Positions 56,701 through 64,000 of a stretch of 64,000 bases of DNA are shown one piece after another. Position 1 is the stretch's first letter. Every line of letters starts with the position of its first letter. The translations under genes were made by a program, and so were the position numbers. The stretch covers positions 1 to 64,000 of the forward strand of contig CANQUQ010000005.1 in NCBI GenBank assembly GCA_947627115.1. Reading direction: 5' to 3'. Source of the DNA: an uncultured Acetatifactor sp. (GTDB lineage Bacteria > Bacillota > Clostridia > Lachnospirales > Lachnospiraceae). A model generated the notes under the pieces. The model worked only from the letters and a program-made list of their open reading frames with translations. It was not told the DNA's origin and did no database searches.

Positions 56701-58289
56701 ATGGCGTCGATGGGCGGGTTCGTCACCTGTGCGAACAGCTGCTTGAAATAGTGGAACAGCGGGTGATGCGTCTTGCTCAGCACAGGCAGCGGCGTATCCA
56801 CGCCCATAGCCGCAATTGCCTCACTGCCGTTCTTCGCCATGGGCAGGATGCTGGTCTTCAGTTCGTCGTAAGTATACCCGAAGGCCTTCTGCATCCGCTG
56901 CCGCTCCTCGTAGGTATACTCAGGCACCCGCTGGTTAGGTATCGTCAGATCCTTTAAGAACACAAGATTGCTATCCAGCCACTCGCCGTAGGGCTGCCTG
57001 GAGGCATATTTTTCCTTCAGCTCCTCGTCGGAGATCACCTTGCCCTGAACGGTGTCCACCAACAGCATACGGCCGGGGCGCAGTCTCTCCTTCAGCTTGA
57101 CGGTGGCGGGATCGATATCCAGCACGCCCACCTCGGAGGATAGGATCAGCGTGTCATCGTCGGTGATCATGTACCTGGAGGGACGCAGGCCGTTCCTGTC
57201 AAGCACGGCCCCCATGATATCCCCGTCGGAGAACAGGATGGAGGCGGGCCCGTCCCAGGGCTCCATCATGGTCGCATAATATTGATAAAAATCTCTCTTG
57301 TTCTGAGACATGGCCTTATTGTTGGCCCAGGGTTCGGGAATTGCGATCATCACCGCCAGAGGCAGATCCATGCCGCTCATCACAAGAAATTCCAGAGTAT
57401 TGTCCAGCATGGCGGAGTCGGAACCCGTCTTGCTGATGGCGGGCAGGACCTTGTGCATCTGCCCCTTGAGGTATTCGGATTCCATGTTCTCCTCGCGGGC
57501 CAGCATCTTGTCGGCATTGCCCCGGATGGTGTTGATCTCACCGTTGTGCACCATCAGACGGTTGGGGTGGGCGCGCTCCCAGCTGGGATTGGTGTTGGTG
57601 GAGAACCGGGAATGTACCATGGCGATCGCGGAAACATAATCCTCGCTCTGGAGATCCGCATAGAAGGTGCGGAGCTGTCCCACCAGGAACATGCCTTTGT
57701 ACACAATGGTGCGGCTGGAGAACGACACCACATAAGTATCCTCGGTGGACTGCTCGAACAGTCTTCTCGCTATATAAAGTCTGCGGTCAAAGGGCAGCCC
57801 CTTCTCCACGTCCGCCGGCTTCTTTACGAACCCCTGCATAATGTGGGGCATACACTCTACCGCCTTGTGTCCCAGGACGTTGGGGAAGGTGGGCACCTCT
57901 CTCCAGCCCAGGAATTCCAGGCCCTCCTTTTCCACGATGATCTCGAACATCTTTTTTGCCTGATTGCGGCGCAGCTCCTCCTGCGGGAAGAAGAACATGC
58001 CCACGCCGTATTCTCTTTCCCTGCCCAATTCAATTCCGAGAGGCTTCGTGACTCTCGCAAAGAATCTGTGAGGGATCTGGGTCAGGATGCCCACGCCGTC
58101 GCCGGTCTTTCCCTCCGCGTCCTTTCCGGCCCTGTGCTCCAGATTTTCGACGATCTTCAGGGCATTTTCCACTGTCGCACGGCTTTTTTCACCTTTAATG
58201 TTCACGCACGCGCCGATACCGCAGCTGTCGTGTTCAAATTCTTCCCGATGGAGCGGTGTCGACGGCTGCTCTCTCTTTACATCAAACAT
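53730..58289 (-). CDS. gltB: Glutamate synthase large (alpha) subunit
   Basis: This 1519-residue enzyme makes two glutamates from glutamine and 2-oxoglutarate. The start is the ATG at 58289 behind AAAGGAG. The class II amidotransferase Cys is Cys23 in FEHDSCGIGACV after a short propeptide. Later come the central domain (VAMVHSRFSTNTNPSWERAHPNR-like order), the FMN/synthase domain (FKTGAMSYGSISKEAHETMA, GEGGEDLERL, AQGAKPGEGGHLPG, and CNLDTCPVGVATQ at the 3Fe-4S cluster), and the C-terminal beta-helix GGRVVVLGRTGKNFAAGMSGG. It is followed by gltD. An open extension of about 100 codons upstream is repeat-derived and is rejected as coding. Confidence 0.96.
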   Translation of the reverse strand: MFDVKREQPSTPLHREEFEHDSCGIGACVNIKGEKSRATVENALKIVENLEHRAGKDAEGKTGDGVGILTQIPHRFFARVTKPLGIELGREREYGVGMFFFPQEELRRNQAKKMFEIIVEKEGLEFLGWREVPTFPNVLGHKAVECMPHIMQGFVKKPADVEKGLPFDRRLYIARRLFEQSTEDTYVVSFSSRTIVYKGMFLVGQLRTFYADLQSEDYVSAIAMVHSRFSTNTNPSWERAHPNRLMVHNGEINTIRGNADKMLAREENMESEYLKGQMHKVLPAISKTGSDSAMLDNTLEFLVMSGMDLPLAVMIAIPEPWANNKAMSQNKRDFYQYYATMMEPWDGPASILFSDGDIMGAVLDRNGLRPSRYMITDDDTLILSSEVGVLDIDPATVKLKERLRPGRMLLVDTVQGKVISDEELKEKYASRQPYGEWLDSNLVFLKDLTIPNQRVPEYTYEERQRMQKAFGYTYDELKTSILPMAKNGSEAIAAMGVDTPLPVLSKTHHPLFHYFKQLFAQVTNPPIDAIREEIVTSTTVYIGTEGNILHETPKNCNMLRVNNPILTNTDLMKIKNMKAEGFKVEVVPITYYKNTSLERAIDRLFVEVDRAYRDGVNILILSDRGVDENHVPIPSLLAVSALNQYLVRTKKRTRVALILESGEPREVHHFATLLGYGACAINPYLAQDSIRELIDNHMLDKDYYAAVNDYNNAVLHGIVKIASKMGISTIQSYQGSQIFEAIGIAPEVISKYFSNTVCRVGGITLKDIERQVDELHSQAFDPLGLGSDLTLDSPGHHKMRSGGDEHLYNPATIHMLQESTKRGNYGMFKQYTAMVNSENSIRNLRGLMDFNYPQKGVELEEVEPVESIVTRFKTGAMSYGSISKEAHETMAIAMNRLHGKSNSGEGGEDLERLTVGPDGLDRCSAIKQVASGRFGVTSRYLVSAKEIQIKMAQGAKPGEGGHLPGGKVYPWIAKTRHSTPGVSLISPPPHHDIYSIEDLAQLIYDLKNANKEARISVKLVSEAGVGTVAAGVAKAGAQVVLVSGYDGGTGAAPRSSIHNAGLPWELGLAETHQTLIMNGLRNKVRIETDGKLMSGRDVAIAAILGAEEFGFATAPLVTMGCVMMRVCNLDTCPVGVATQNPELRKNFRGKPEYVENFMRFIAQELREYMAALGVRTVDELVGRTDLLKMKENLTESQRQVDLSMILTNPYSDTKQKVTFDPAQVYDFQLEKTLDERVLLKQLKKAIESGQKRSIEVDVGNTDRTFGTILGSEITRRLGDNVEEDTYRVMCRGAGGQSFGAFIPKGLTLELVGESNDYFGKGLSGGKLIVYPPKGSKFRAEDNIIIGNVALYGATSGKAFINGVAGERFCVRNSGASAVVEGVGDHGCEYMTGGRVVVLGRTGKNFAAGMSGGIAYVLDEGNDLYQRLNKEMVSSSEITSKYDVMELKGMIQEHVALTNSAKGKEVLDNFGEYLPKFKKIIPHDYERVLKTILQMEEKGLSAEQAQIEAFYANMESKRGD

Positions 58290-58309
58290 TGCTGTACTCC
58301 TTTCTTTAG

Positions 58310-58493
58310 CCACCTCGCTGGCGCTCGTTGTCGCGGCTGTTCCTCGGTTACCTCGCCGGGCCACCTCGCTGACGCTCGTTGTCGCGGCTGTTCCTCGGTT
58401 ACCTCGCCGGGCCACCTCGCTGACGCTCGTTGTCGCGGCTGTTCCTCGGTTACCTCGCCGGGCCACCTCGCTGACGCTCGTTGTCGCGGCTGT
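58310..58493. repeat. 51-bp tandem repeats in the gltB leader (3.6 copies)
   Basis: Units begin at 58310, 58361, 58412 and 58463 (partial); the first unit differs from the second and third by one base. A repeat unit holds CACCTCGCTGACGCTCGTTG and similar GC-rich text. Since 51 is divisible by three, the minus-strand frame stays open through it, which gives the false N-terminal extension of gltB. The array lies between the gltB promoter and its ribosome binding site. Confidence 0.9.
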
Positions 58494-58594
58494 CGCCGCA
58501 TGCAGCCTTTTCCGTCTGTCCGCGGCCCCGCGCAAGCACGGTCCCGCATACCGCCGGAAAAGTCCGCGCCCGGCTCGTAGCTCACGCAAAGAAA

Positions 58595-58668
58595 GCGCAA
58601 GGGAGCTTTTTTACGCTCCTTTGCGCCTTTACTCACATCACTATACACCATTTTTGCCCGGCTGTAAA
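58595..58668 (-). promoter_or_regulatory. gltB promoter with early hairpin in a long leader
   Basis: On the minus strand TTTACA (58663-58668), a 17-bp spacer and TATAGT (58640-58645) form a good promoter. It gives a leader of about 340 nt before gltB. A GC-rich stem (58595-58606 with 58615-58626, 11 of 12 paired) follows by about 10 nt and is trailed by TTTCTTTG. This may terminate the upstream gene or attenuate gltB. Confidence 0.65.
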
Positions 58669-58761
58669 TAACAAATTTATCGGAAATTGTCAGATTGTTT
58701 GCAAATTCTCGTTTTTAAGATAAATTATCGAAATTTATTTTGAATTGTCTGTATTATGCAT

Positions 58762-60675
58762 TCATTTCGCTCCTGAAGGCATGCCCACAGAAAGCAGGCC
58801 TCCTTCCCCTGTCCGCGGCCAGAACGCATACCCGCAGACCAGGAAGACTCCCAGCCACGTCATCGCCAGAAAAATCAGGGTCTTTCTGGAAGGCGGAAGT
58901 GTCCGGTACGTGATATCCGTCATCATTTGCCCCTGAACCGTCTGACCGTTCACCGAAAGGGCGCCGTATTCCTTCAGCGGCATACTCCCGCTCTCCGTGA
59001 CCCACAGCAGGACCGGCCGATCGTTATCCTTTACTCTGCAGACCACGCGGTATGTGCTGTTATGATCCAGCTCCATGTCCATGCTCAGGCTCTGGAGATC
59101 CCCCTCAAAATCCTTCAGCCGGACGGCAGTCTGATATTTCACTCCGTCCGCATCCCGGATCTCAATCTCACAATATCCTTTGACCTCCTCACCTTCGTTC
59201 TCCTCACTTTCATCCCTCTCGCCTTCGTCCCTCTCACTTTCCAGCCCAAGACAAAGGTCTCTTATCCTGTCAAAGGTCGGGGTGAATTCCACTTCAAAAC
59301 AGTCACCGTCGTTCATCGGGATCTGCCGGAAGACTTCATAATCGTTGGCGGCAGTAATATCTTCTCTCGCCAGAAAGACGGGCGGAATGCTCAGCAGTCC
59401 CGCCGCCAGGCACGCTCCGCATACCGCAAGCCGCCTTTTCGGCGGAACGGTCTCTGCCTCACCCATCCGGGGGACGCTGCACAGCGCCGTCGCCAAAAAG
59501 GCCAGCACGCTGACGCTGAAGATACGATAAGTAAAAAAGTGATGAATCTGGGTGTGATTCGCCAGCACAAAATACCAGACCACAGAGGAAGCCCCTGTCA
59601 AAAGGAGGGCCCGGCGTTTGGAATCCCTTCTCCATCCCCCGTTGAGGACCGTCCTGCAGACCCACCACACCAGCCACACGGCGAGAATCATTCCAAATAC
59701 CTTGTATTCATAATGCTTCCAGTTTACGTACAGCGCCTCACATCTGGCGGCCAGTGAATACACTTCTCCCTCCAGAGTACCGGATCGGAAGAACACCTCG
59801 TTCATGGCAGATTCAAACACATCCTGATGCAGGACGGCTGAGGCCAGGGCCCACTTCATGGCCCACATGCCGGCGTACCCTGCGATCCAGCCGAAGCCCG
59901 AACGGATCACTCTCCCCACCCAGAAGCGCTCTTCCCGGTCGGAACCGTCCGTCACCAGCCACCATATCAGCGGAATCCCCCAGGTGACCAACGGATACGT
60001 CAAAAGGTCAAAATAACTGGTCAACATTCCCAGGATCAGGAAGAAAAACACATATCTCCCCTTCTCCGAGAAGAACCCTCGTTTTTTCAGCAGCACCAGG
60101 GTTCCGATCAGCGCAATGTAGAACACCCAGGTAAACTGCAGCGACATGGATACGGCGGCGGGCATCAGCAACACATACGAGGTCAAGAGCATGGCCACAT
60201 ATCGGATCCCCTTTTCCCTGCCAATGAGAAACGCCAGCGCGAGCAGCAGGACCGTCTGGCCTATGCTGCTTACAACCCGCAGCTCCGTATAATCGAACAA
60301 AAGCATGGCCGGCCTGAGAACACTGACATAACCATGCCAATAATAGGGATAACTGCCCATATAATCGCTGTAGGATTCCATGGCGGACACCAGCGGATTC
60401 CCTTTTCTGTCGTCCAGCGCGGTATGCAGGATGATCCTGTCCGTCGTATCGTCCAGCACATCCGGAAGCCATGAATGAAAATAATCTTCGCTGTAATATC
60501 CGGCAACGGCCGCTCTTGGATACCATCTCTCCTGGTTCAGCGTCTCATAAGAGGTAGTCCTGTTCCTGACATCGACCGGCAGCATATACGCCAGCATTAA
60601 CAGCGATGTGCCCACAAGGACTCCCGCTGCAAGCAGAAGAATGCTCTTTGCAATTGTGATTCCCATTTTCTTCAT
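58762..60675 (-). CDS. Large polytopic membrane protein with GT-C-like look, unknown
   Basis: This 637-residue protein starts at the ATG at 60675 behind GGAGGTAG. It has about 11 hydrophobic helices in the first 440 residues, an early loop with acidic and aromatic residues, and a soluble beta-rich C-terminal part with a tract of Glu and Asp (DEGERDESEENEGEEV). A final helix (LIFLAMTWLGVFLVCG) precedes the tail. It resembles membrane-bound glycan enzymes, but I cannot name the family. It lies 27 bp after a GT2 glycosyltransferase on the same strand, which suggests envelope polysaccharide synthesis. Confidence 0.6.
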   Translation of the reverse strand: MKKMGITIAKSILLLAAGVLVGTSLLMLAYMLPVDVRNRTTSYETLNQERWYPRAAVAGYYSEDYFHSWLPDVLDDTTDRIILHTALDDRKGNPLVSAMESYSDYMGSYPYYWHGYVSVLRPAMLLFDYTELRVVSSIGQTVLLLALAFLIGREKGIRYVAMLLTSYVLLMPAAVSMSLQFTWVFYIALIGTLVLLKKRGFFSEKGRYVFFFLILGMLTSYFDLLTYPLVTWGIPLIWWLVTDGSDREERFWVGRVIRSGFGWIAGYAGMWAMKWALASAVLHQDVFESAMNEVFFRSGTLEGEVYSLAARCEALYVNWKHYEYKVFGMILAVWLVWWVCRTVLNGGWRRDSKRRALLLTGASSVVWYFVLANHTQIHHFFTYRIFSVSVLAFLATALCSVPRMGEAETVPPKRRLAVCGACLAAGLLSIPPVFLAREDITAANDYEVFRQIPMNDGDCFEVEFTPTFDRIRDLCLGLESERDEGERDESEENEGEEVKGYCEIEIRDADGVKYQTAVRLKDFEGDLQSLSMDMELDHNSTYRVVCRVKDNDRPVLLWVTESGSMPLKEYGALSVNGQTVQGQMMTDITYRTLPPSRKTLIFLAMTWLGVFLVCGYAFWPRTGEGGLLSVGMPSGAK

Positions 60676-60702
60676 TGCAATCGCTACCTCCGGCCTTCCC
60701 GT

Positions 60703-61545
60703 CTATCCCCGGTACAGCCTCTCCTTCAACCGATGATACGCGCCTGACAGGATCCTGCTCTCCGCCATGGCCCTGCGCAAAGGCGCAAGCGTACAGATCA
60801 TGGCCGCTCTATAGCGGAGCAGCTCCCCCCTGTCCATGTAGGCCTGTGTGATCCGCCTGTGCTCCTGCCTGTCAAGCGCCTGATTCTTCCTGCTCTCCGA
60901 GTAACCGCCGCCCTCGTAGGAGGATACGGGAAAGCCCATGTGTACAAAGACGGCCTTCGCCCTGTAGAAGCACCAGAGAAAATGGTCATAGTCCGCCCGG
61001 ATCCTGTACTGCAGATCATAAGGCTTCCTCCGGCAGAGCATGGCGCTGTAAAAACAGGACTGATGACAGGGAATGTTGCGGTAACAGGTAAATCCCGTGA
61101 TCCGCGGAGAGGAGATGATCTTCACTTTGTTCTTCTCGCTGAGCGTGTCCCCATAGAGCACGAGCCGGTCCATGTCCGTTCCTGACCTTCTCTCCTTCTC
61201 AATGCGCTTTGCCGTCCTCGACAGCACCCTCTCATCCGCAAATACATCTCCGCAGTTCAGAAACAGCACAAAATCTCCGGACGCATGGGACACTGCCTGA
61301 TTCATGGCGTCGTAGATTCCGGTATCCCTCCCCTGAAAGAATCTGACCCCACCGTTATTTCCGGAAGCAGCCGATTCCACCGAAATGCCCATAGTCCTCA
61401 TACAGGCCTCCACGGAGCCGTCCGTGCTGCCGCCGTCCTTTATGATCACCTCAAAATCCCTGCAAGTCTGCCCCAGAATACTGTCCAAGGTCTGCCGCAG
61501 CTTTCCGCCGGGATTGAAACACACTACAACGATTGAAAAAATCAT
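60703..61545 (-). CDS. Glycosyltransferase family 2
   Basis: This 280-residue GT-A fold enzyme starts at the ATG at 61545 behind AAAGAGG-like bases. The N-terminus SIVVVCFNPGGKLRQTLDSI binds the nucleotide sugar, DFEVIIKDGGSTDGSVEA is the conserved GGSTD loop, and LFLNCGDVFADERVL holds the metal-binding Asp region. The C-terminal helix is Arg- and Tyr-rich. The sugar donor is not evident. It is probably cotranscribed with the large membrane protein that follows. It is intact. Confidence 0.9.
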   Translation of the reverse strand: MIFSIVVVCFNPGGKLRQTLDSILGQTCRDFEVIIKDGGSTDGSVEACMRTMGISVESAASGNNGGVRFFQGRDTGIYDAMNQAVSHASGDFVLFLNCGDVFADERVLSRTAKRIEKERRSGTDMDRLVLYGDTLSEKNKVKIISSPRITGFTCYRNIPCHQSCFYSAMLCRRKPYDLQYRIRADYDHFLWCFYRAKAVFVHMGFPVSSYEGGGYSESRKNQALDRQEHRRITQAYMDRGELLRYRAAMICTLAPLRRAMAESRILSGAYHRLKERLYRG

Positions 61546-61572
61546 ATTTCCTCTTTTCCTCCGGCAAGGCCG

Positions 61573-63072
61573 TCAGAAGACCTTCCTTTGCCGATACAAA
61601 AGTCCAAGACTTCCCGCCGCCAATATCAGAAATCCAATGCATACCGGCCAGCCTGCCGCTGCCGGAAGTTCCTTCCCGAAATAGCCCATGCAAAGAGCCA
61701 GGAGATTCGCCGCCGCATGGACAGCCAGCGCCGCCCGGAGGGTTCCGAAATACTCATATGCATACGCCAGAAGACACCCCATAAGAAAGCCGTAGATTCC
61801 CTGTACTAAATTAAAGTGATAGACTCCGAATAAAAGCGCGGACAGGAGCACGGCCGGTCCCGGCTTCACCGTTCGCCTCAGACCGCCGTAGACGATCCCC
61901 CTGAACACGGTCTCTTCGGCAAAAGGGACGATCAGACAATAGTAGGGCAATCCCAGCCAGATCGCCGCCGCATGCTGCTCCCGCGCGACCGCCTGATAAT
62001 TCTGTGAGAGTCCCGTGACCCCCGTCAGCTCCAGCAGCAGATTCAGTCCCATCACCGCTCCCACCGTGAGAAGGAACAGCAGAAGGTAATTTTTTGCGGG
62101 CTCCCTCCTTCGATGCAGAAGCCGCATATCCTCCGCCGTATCCTCAAGCTGCCTCCTCGCGCTCCTTCGGACAGCGGCCGTTCCCAGGAGGCATCCTGCA
62201 GCCCCCATGACCGCCCCGGCGTTCTGAGTAAGGCCCGTGAGCGTTCCCGCCCCGTCCCTGACAAAGAAAAAGCTTACGCCGGATACGGCGCTGCCCCACA
62301 CACAGAACGCGATCTGCGCCAGATACTGCCCAAGATTCCTCACCAGCCAGAACAATGCCACAGGGAGCAGTATCCTCGCACTCTTCTGAAAAGGCGTCTC
62401 CGCCCGATCTCGGATGTCCCGCAGCAGGAACCTTTTCAGTTCCGCCACCGAGCGGACAATGTAGTCGGTCCTTGCCTCCCTCAGCTCCTCCATGCCCCCG
62501 TAACCGTAGGCGACCCCCACGCTCTCCACGCCCTGGGCTCTGGCGCCCTCCGTGTCAAAACGGCGGTCACCGATCATGTACACCTTATCCTTCTCCACGG
62601 GGCGGCCGTCAAAGAGGCGTCTCAGCGCCTCCTCCACGACCTCGTCCTTGTTCACGCGGGTGCCGTCCAGCTCACTTCCCACCACCACCTTAAAGTACCT
62701 GGCAATATGAAAATGCTCCAGAATACGTTCCACGAACACGGTGGGCTTGCTGGATGCCACCGCCAGCACCATTCCGCCGGCATTCAGCTCCCGGAGCATC
62801 TCCTTGACGCCGCCGTAGAGCCGGTTCTCAAAGATCCCCTTGTCGCGGAAGCGCTCCCGGTACTTGTCCACAGCCGCCTGCGCCTGTTCCTCGCTCATGC
62901 CGTAAAAATTCATAAAGCTGTCCTTTAAAGGCGGCCCGATAAAGGGATCCAGCCTGTCCAGATCGGGCTCGTCTATGCCGAAGGATGCCAGCGCATATTG
63001 GACGCAGGTAGTGATGCCCACCTTGGGATCCGTGAGAGTCCCGTCCAGATCGAACAATAAGTATTGCTTCAT
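61573..63072 (-). CDS. HAD phosphatase fused to a CPBP intramembrane protease
   Basis: This 499-residue protein begins at the ATG at 63072 behind AGGAGC. Residues 1-215 are a HAD hydrolase of the phosphoglycolate phosphatase type: LFDLDGTLTDPKVGI with nucleophile Asp, LAVASSKPTVFVERIL, and KVYMIGDRRFDTEGARAQG. Residues 240-499 are a polytopic CPBP domain with EETVFRGIVYGGLRR and FGVYHFNLVQGIYGFL. The two halves are joined by a short linker, and the frame is continuous. Such a fusion is uncommon; the phosphatase may be a regulatory or a moonlighting partner. It could also be an old gene fusion with no joint function. Confidence 0.85.
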   Translation of the reverse strand: MKQYLLFDLDGTLTDPKVGITTCVQYALASFGIDEPDLDRLDPFIGPPLKDSFMNFYGMSEEQAQAAVDKYRERFRDKGIFENRLYGGVKEMLRELNAGGMVLAVASSKPTVFVERILEHFHIARYFKVVVGSELDGTRVNKDEVVEEALRRLFDGRPVEKDKVYMIGDRRFDTEGARAQGVESVGVAYGYGGMEELREARTDYIVRSVAELKRFLLRDIRDRAETPFQKSARILLPVALFWLVRNLGQYLAQIAFCVWGSAVSGVSFFFVRDGAGTLTGLTQNAGAVMGAAGCLLGTAAVRRSARRQLEDTAEDMRLLHRRREPAKNYLLLFLLTVGAVMGLNLLLELTGVTGLSQNYQAVAREQHAAAIWLGLPYYCLIVPFAEETVFRGIVYGGLRRTVKPGPAVLLSALLFGVYHFNLVQGIYGFLMGCLLAYAYEYFGTLRAALAVHAAANLLALCMGYFGKELPAAAGWPVCIGFLILAAGSLGLLYRQRKVF

Positions 63073-63089
63073 ACTACAGCTCCTGTGCT

Positions 63090-63593
63090 CTAAAATTCCC
63101 TGATCTTATCCCCGGCTTCATCCTCTGTCTTTTCCAGCTTAAGGATCTTCACGTCGTATCCGACCGTATCGTTCACCTGTACATGCGCCGTCTGCCCTTC
63201 CTTCTTTCCCAGCAGGGCCTTTCCCAGAGGGCTCTCGTTGCTGATCAGATTCTCCAGCGAATTGCCGCGCACCGTAGTAACGATTCTGTAGGTCTCTACC
63301 GAACCGTCATCCGTAAACTCCACAGTCACCGTATTATTGATTCCGACCTCATCCTCCGCGGATTCCTCCGATATGACCCTTGCCGTCCTGATCATTTTTT
63401 CCAGGTAACGGATGCGGCTCTCATTCTGATTTTTTACTTTTTTTGCGGCGTGATATTCAAAGTTCTCACTGAGATCCCCGTGCGCTCTTGCGGATTTCAC
63501 CTCTTCCAGCGCCTGTGGCCGCACCACCAGCTTGCGGTACTCTATCTCCTCCTGCATTTTCCGGATATCGCCGGCCGTCAGTTCGTCGTACAT
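63090..63593 (-). CDS. greA: Transcription elongation factor GreA family
   Basis: This 167-residue factor stimulates cleavage of backtracked transcripts by RNA polymerase. The N-terminal coiled coil has EVKSARAHGDLSENFEYHAAK with the conserved acidic tip (Asp-Leu-Ser-Glu-Asn), and the C-terminal FKBP-like domain shows ISNESPLGKALLGKKEGQTA. AGGATA lies before the ATG at 63593. It is intact, and slightly longer at the N-terminus than typical GreA. The gene is on the same strand as the partial mraY, 51 bp downstream of it. Confidence 0.9.
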   Translation of the reverse strand: MYDELTAGDIRKMQEEIEYRKLVVRPQALEEVKSARAHGDLSENFEYHAAKKVKNQNESRIRYLEKMIRTARVISEESAEDEVGINNTVTVEFTDDGSVETYRIVTTVRGNSLENLISNESPLGKALLGKKEGQTAHVQVNDTVGYDVKILKLEKTEDEAGDKIREF

Positions 63594-63644
63594 GCCAATT
63601 ATCCTACCTTTCCGATTTCTTTCCTGCTGCCGCGCCGCCTGCGG

Positions 63645-64000
63645 CTACGCTGCCGTTCGCATTCCCAGACAGCACACGACCGCCGCCGCCAGCATGATCT
63701 GCAGAATGGCAAAACGGAACACCGTCTGCGTGTCGGACCATCCCCAGACCTTGCGCACATGGTCATGCAGCGGGGTCCTTGTGTTTTTTAAAATGCGGAT
63801 CTTCAGGAACCGGAGCAGAAAGATCTTGACCAGCCCAAGACCGCCGTCCAGGATCAGCACGAGCGCCACCGGGATATAGAGCAGCGGACTGCCCGTCTTC
63901 AGAATTGCGATGCTGATGAACAGCCCCATGGAGCGGGAGCCCGCATCTCCCATCATCAGCCTGCTGGGGGATGCGTTGAACCACAGATACCCCAGGATGC
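63645..64000 (-). CDS. mraY: Phospho-MurNAc-pentapeptide transferase, C-terminal part (cut by window edge)
   Basis: The frame is open to the edge of the window, so only the C-terminal part (about 117 residues) is seen. It shows RLMMGDAGSRSMGLFISIA with the catalytic Asp motif, and TPLHDHVRKVWGWSDTQTV with the His-rich loop (HDHxxK type) that marks MraY and related WecA-type transferases. Hydrophobic helices flank both. The enzyme makes lipid I in the membrane. The rest lies beyond position 64000. A WecA-type relative is a less likely alternative. Confidence 0.85.
   Translation of the reverse strand, partial: ILGYLWFNASPSRLMMGDAGSRSMGLFISIAILKTGSPLLYIPVALVLILDGGLGLVKIFLLRFLKIRILKNTRTPLHDHVRKVWGWSDTQTVFRFAILQIMLAAAVVCCLGMRTAA

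Noticed and set aside
55359-56957. Long plus-strand ORFs over the gltB region (also 57282-58580)
   Set aside because: They are antisense shadows of a clearly conserved coding frame in GC-rich DNA; no ribosome binding sites or family features.
58290-58589. Open N-terminal extension of gltB of about 100 codons
   Set aside because: It is produced by the 51-bp repeats in frame and has no good ribosome binding site; AAAGGAG lies right before the ATG at 58289 and the family starts there.

Overview
The window looks like a chromosomal segment of a gut-type Clostridia member, most likely Lachnospiraceae. The reasons are moderate GC, strong AGGAGG-type ribosome binding sites, TTGACA-N17-TATAAT promoters, a CGAAC-N4-GTTC type SOS box, and gene families typical of that group (DUF3021/LytTR, DUF1700/DUF4097/PadR, VTC/DUF4956). 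I saw no tRNA, rRNA or CRISPR array. Species assignment is not possible from sequence reading alone.

Layout. 1-2.1 kb holds orphan immunity-like genes and a membrane protein. 2.85-11.16 kb is a mobilizable element of about 8.3 kb that splits a chromosomal XRE/zinc-ribbon regulator gene: its C-terminal half lies at 2353-2855 and its N-terminal half at 11132-11269. The element carries a large serine recombinase, a TnpW-like protein, a MobV relaxase, a short RepA-type protein, a Cys-rich VLP protein and an XRE regulator. Its AT-rich cargo is a nucleoside phosphorylase, an ANT(9)/AadA-like aminoglycoside nucleotidyltransferase and a P-loop kinase flanked by direct repeats of about 170 bp. A pMV158-type oriT sits near the right end, and the two ends carry imperfect inverted repeats beside a short duplicated core.

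11.4-15.5 kb has a DNA glycosylase, a LytTR/DUF3021/ABC operon, a leucine-rich-repeat gene remnant and a YjbR protein. 15.9-21.2 kb is one co-directional run: response regulator, histidine kinase, VTC polyphosphate polymerase domain, DUF4956 membrane protein, and a large secreted carbohydrate-binding protein. It reads as a sensor-controlled cell-surface module. 21.2-30.4 kb is accessory and partly decaying: PhzF, alpha/beta-hydrolase and flavodoxin remnants, a nucleotidyltransferase, dCTP deaminase, a possible toxin-antitoxin-like DUF3791/DUF3990 cluster, a fluoride channel and a TetR/CPBP pair. 30.4-46.3 kb holds an AbrB/glycosyltransferase operon, a MATE pump behind a likely terminator-type leader, GH3 and GH13 glycosidases, an ECF transporter S component, a PadR-DUF1700-DUF4097 operon, a nuclease-helicase fusion, an HPr-like protein without the active-site His, and a DNA-repair pair with an SOS box.

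46.5-64 kb is more core-like: AsnA, a two-gene cell-surface membrane operon, a PAS-GGDEF protein with a degenerate receiver, GltB/GltD glutamate synthase behind a long leader with 51-bp tandem repeats, a glycan-related membrane protein and GT2 enzyme, a HAD-CPBP fusion, GreA and the end of MraY. All functional names come from recognising motifs and family resemblance by eye; no database search was run.
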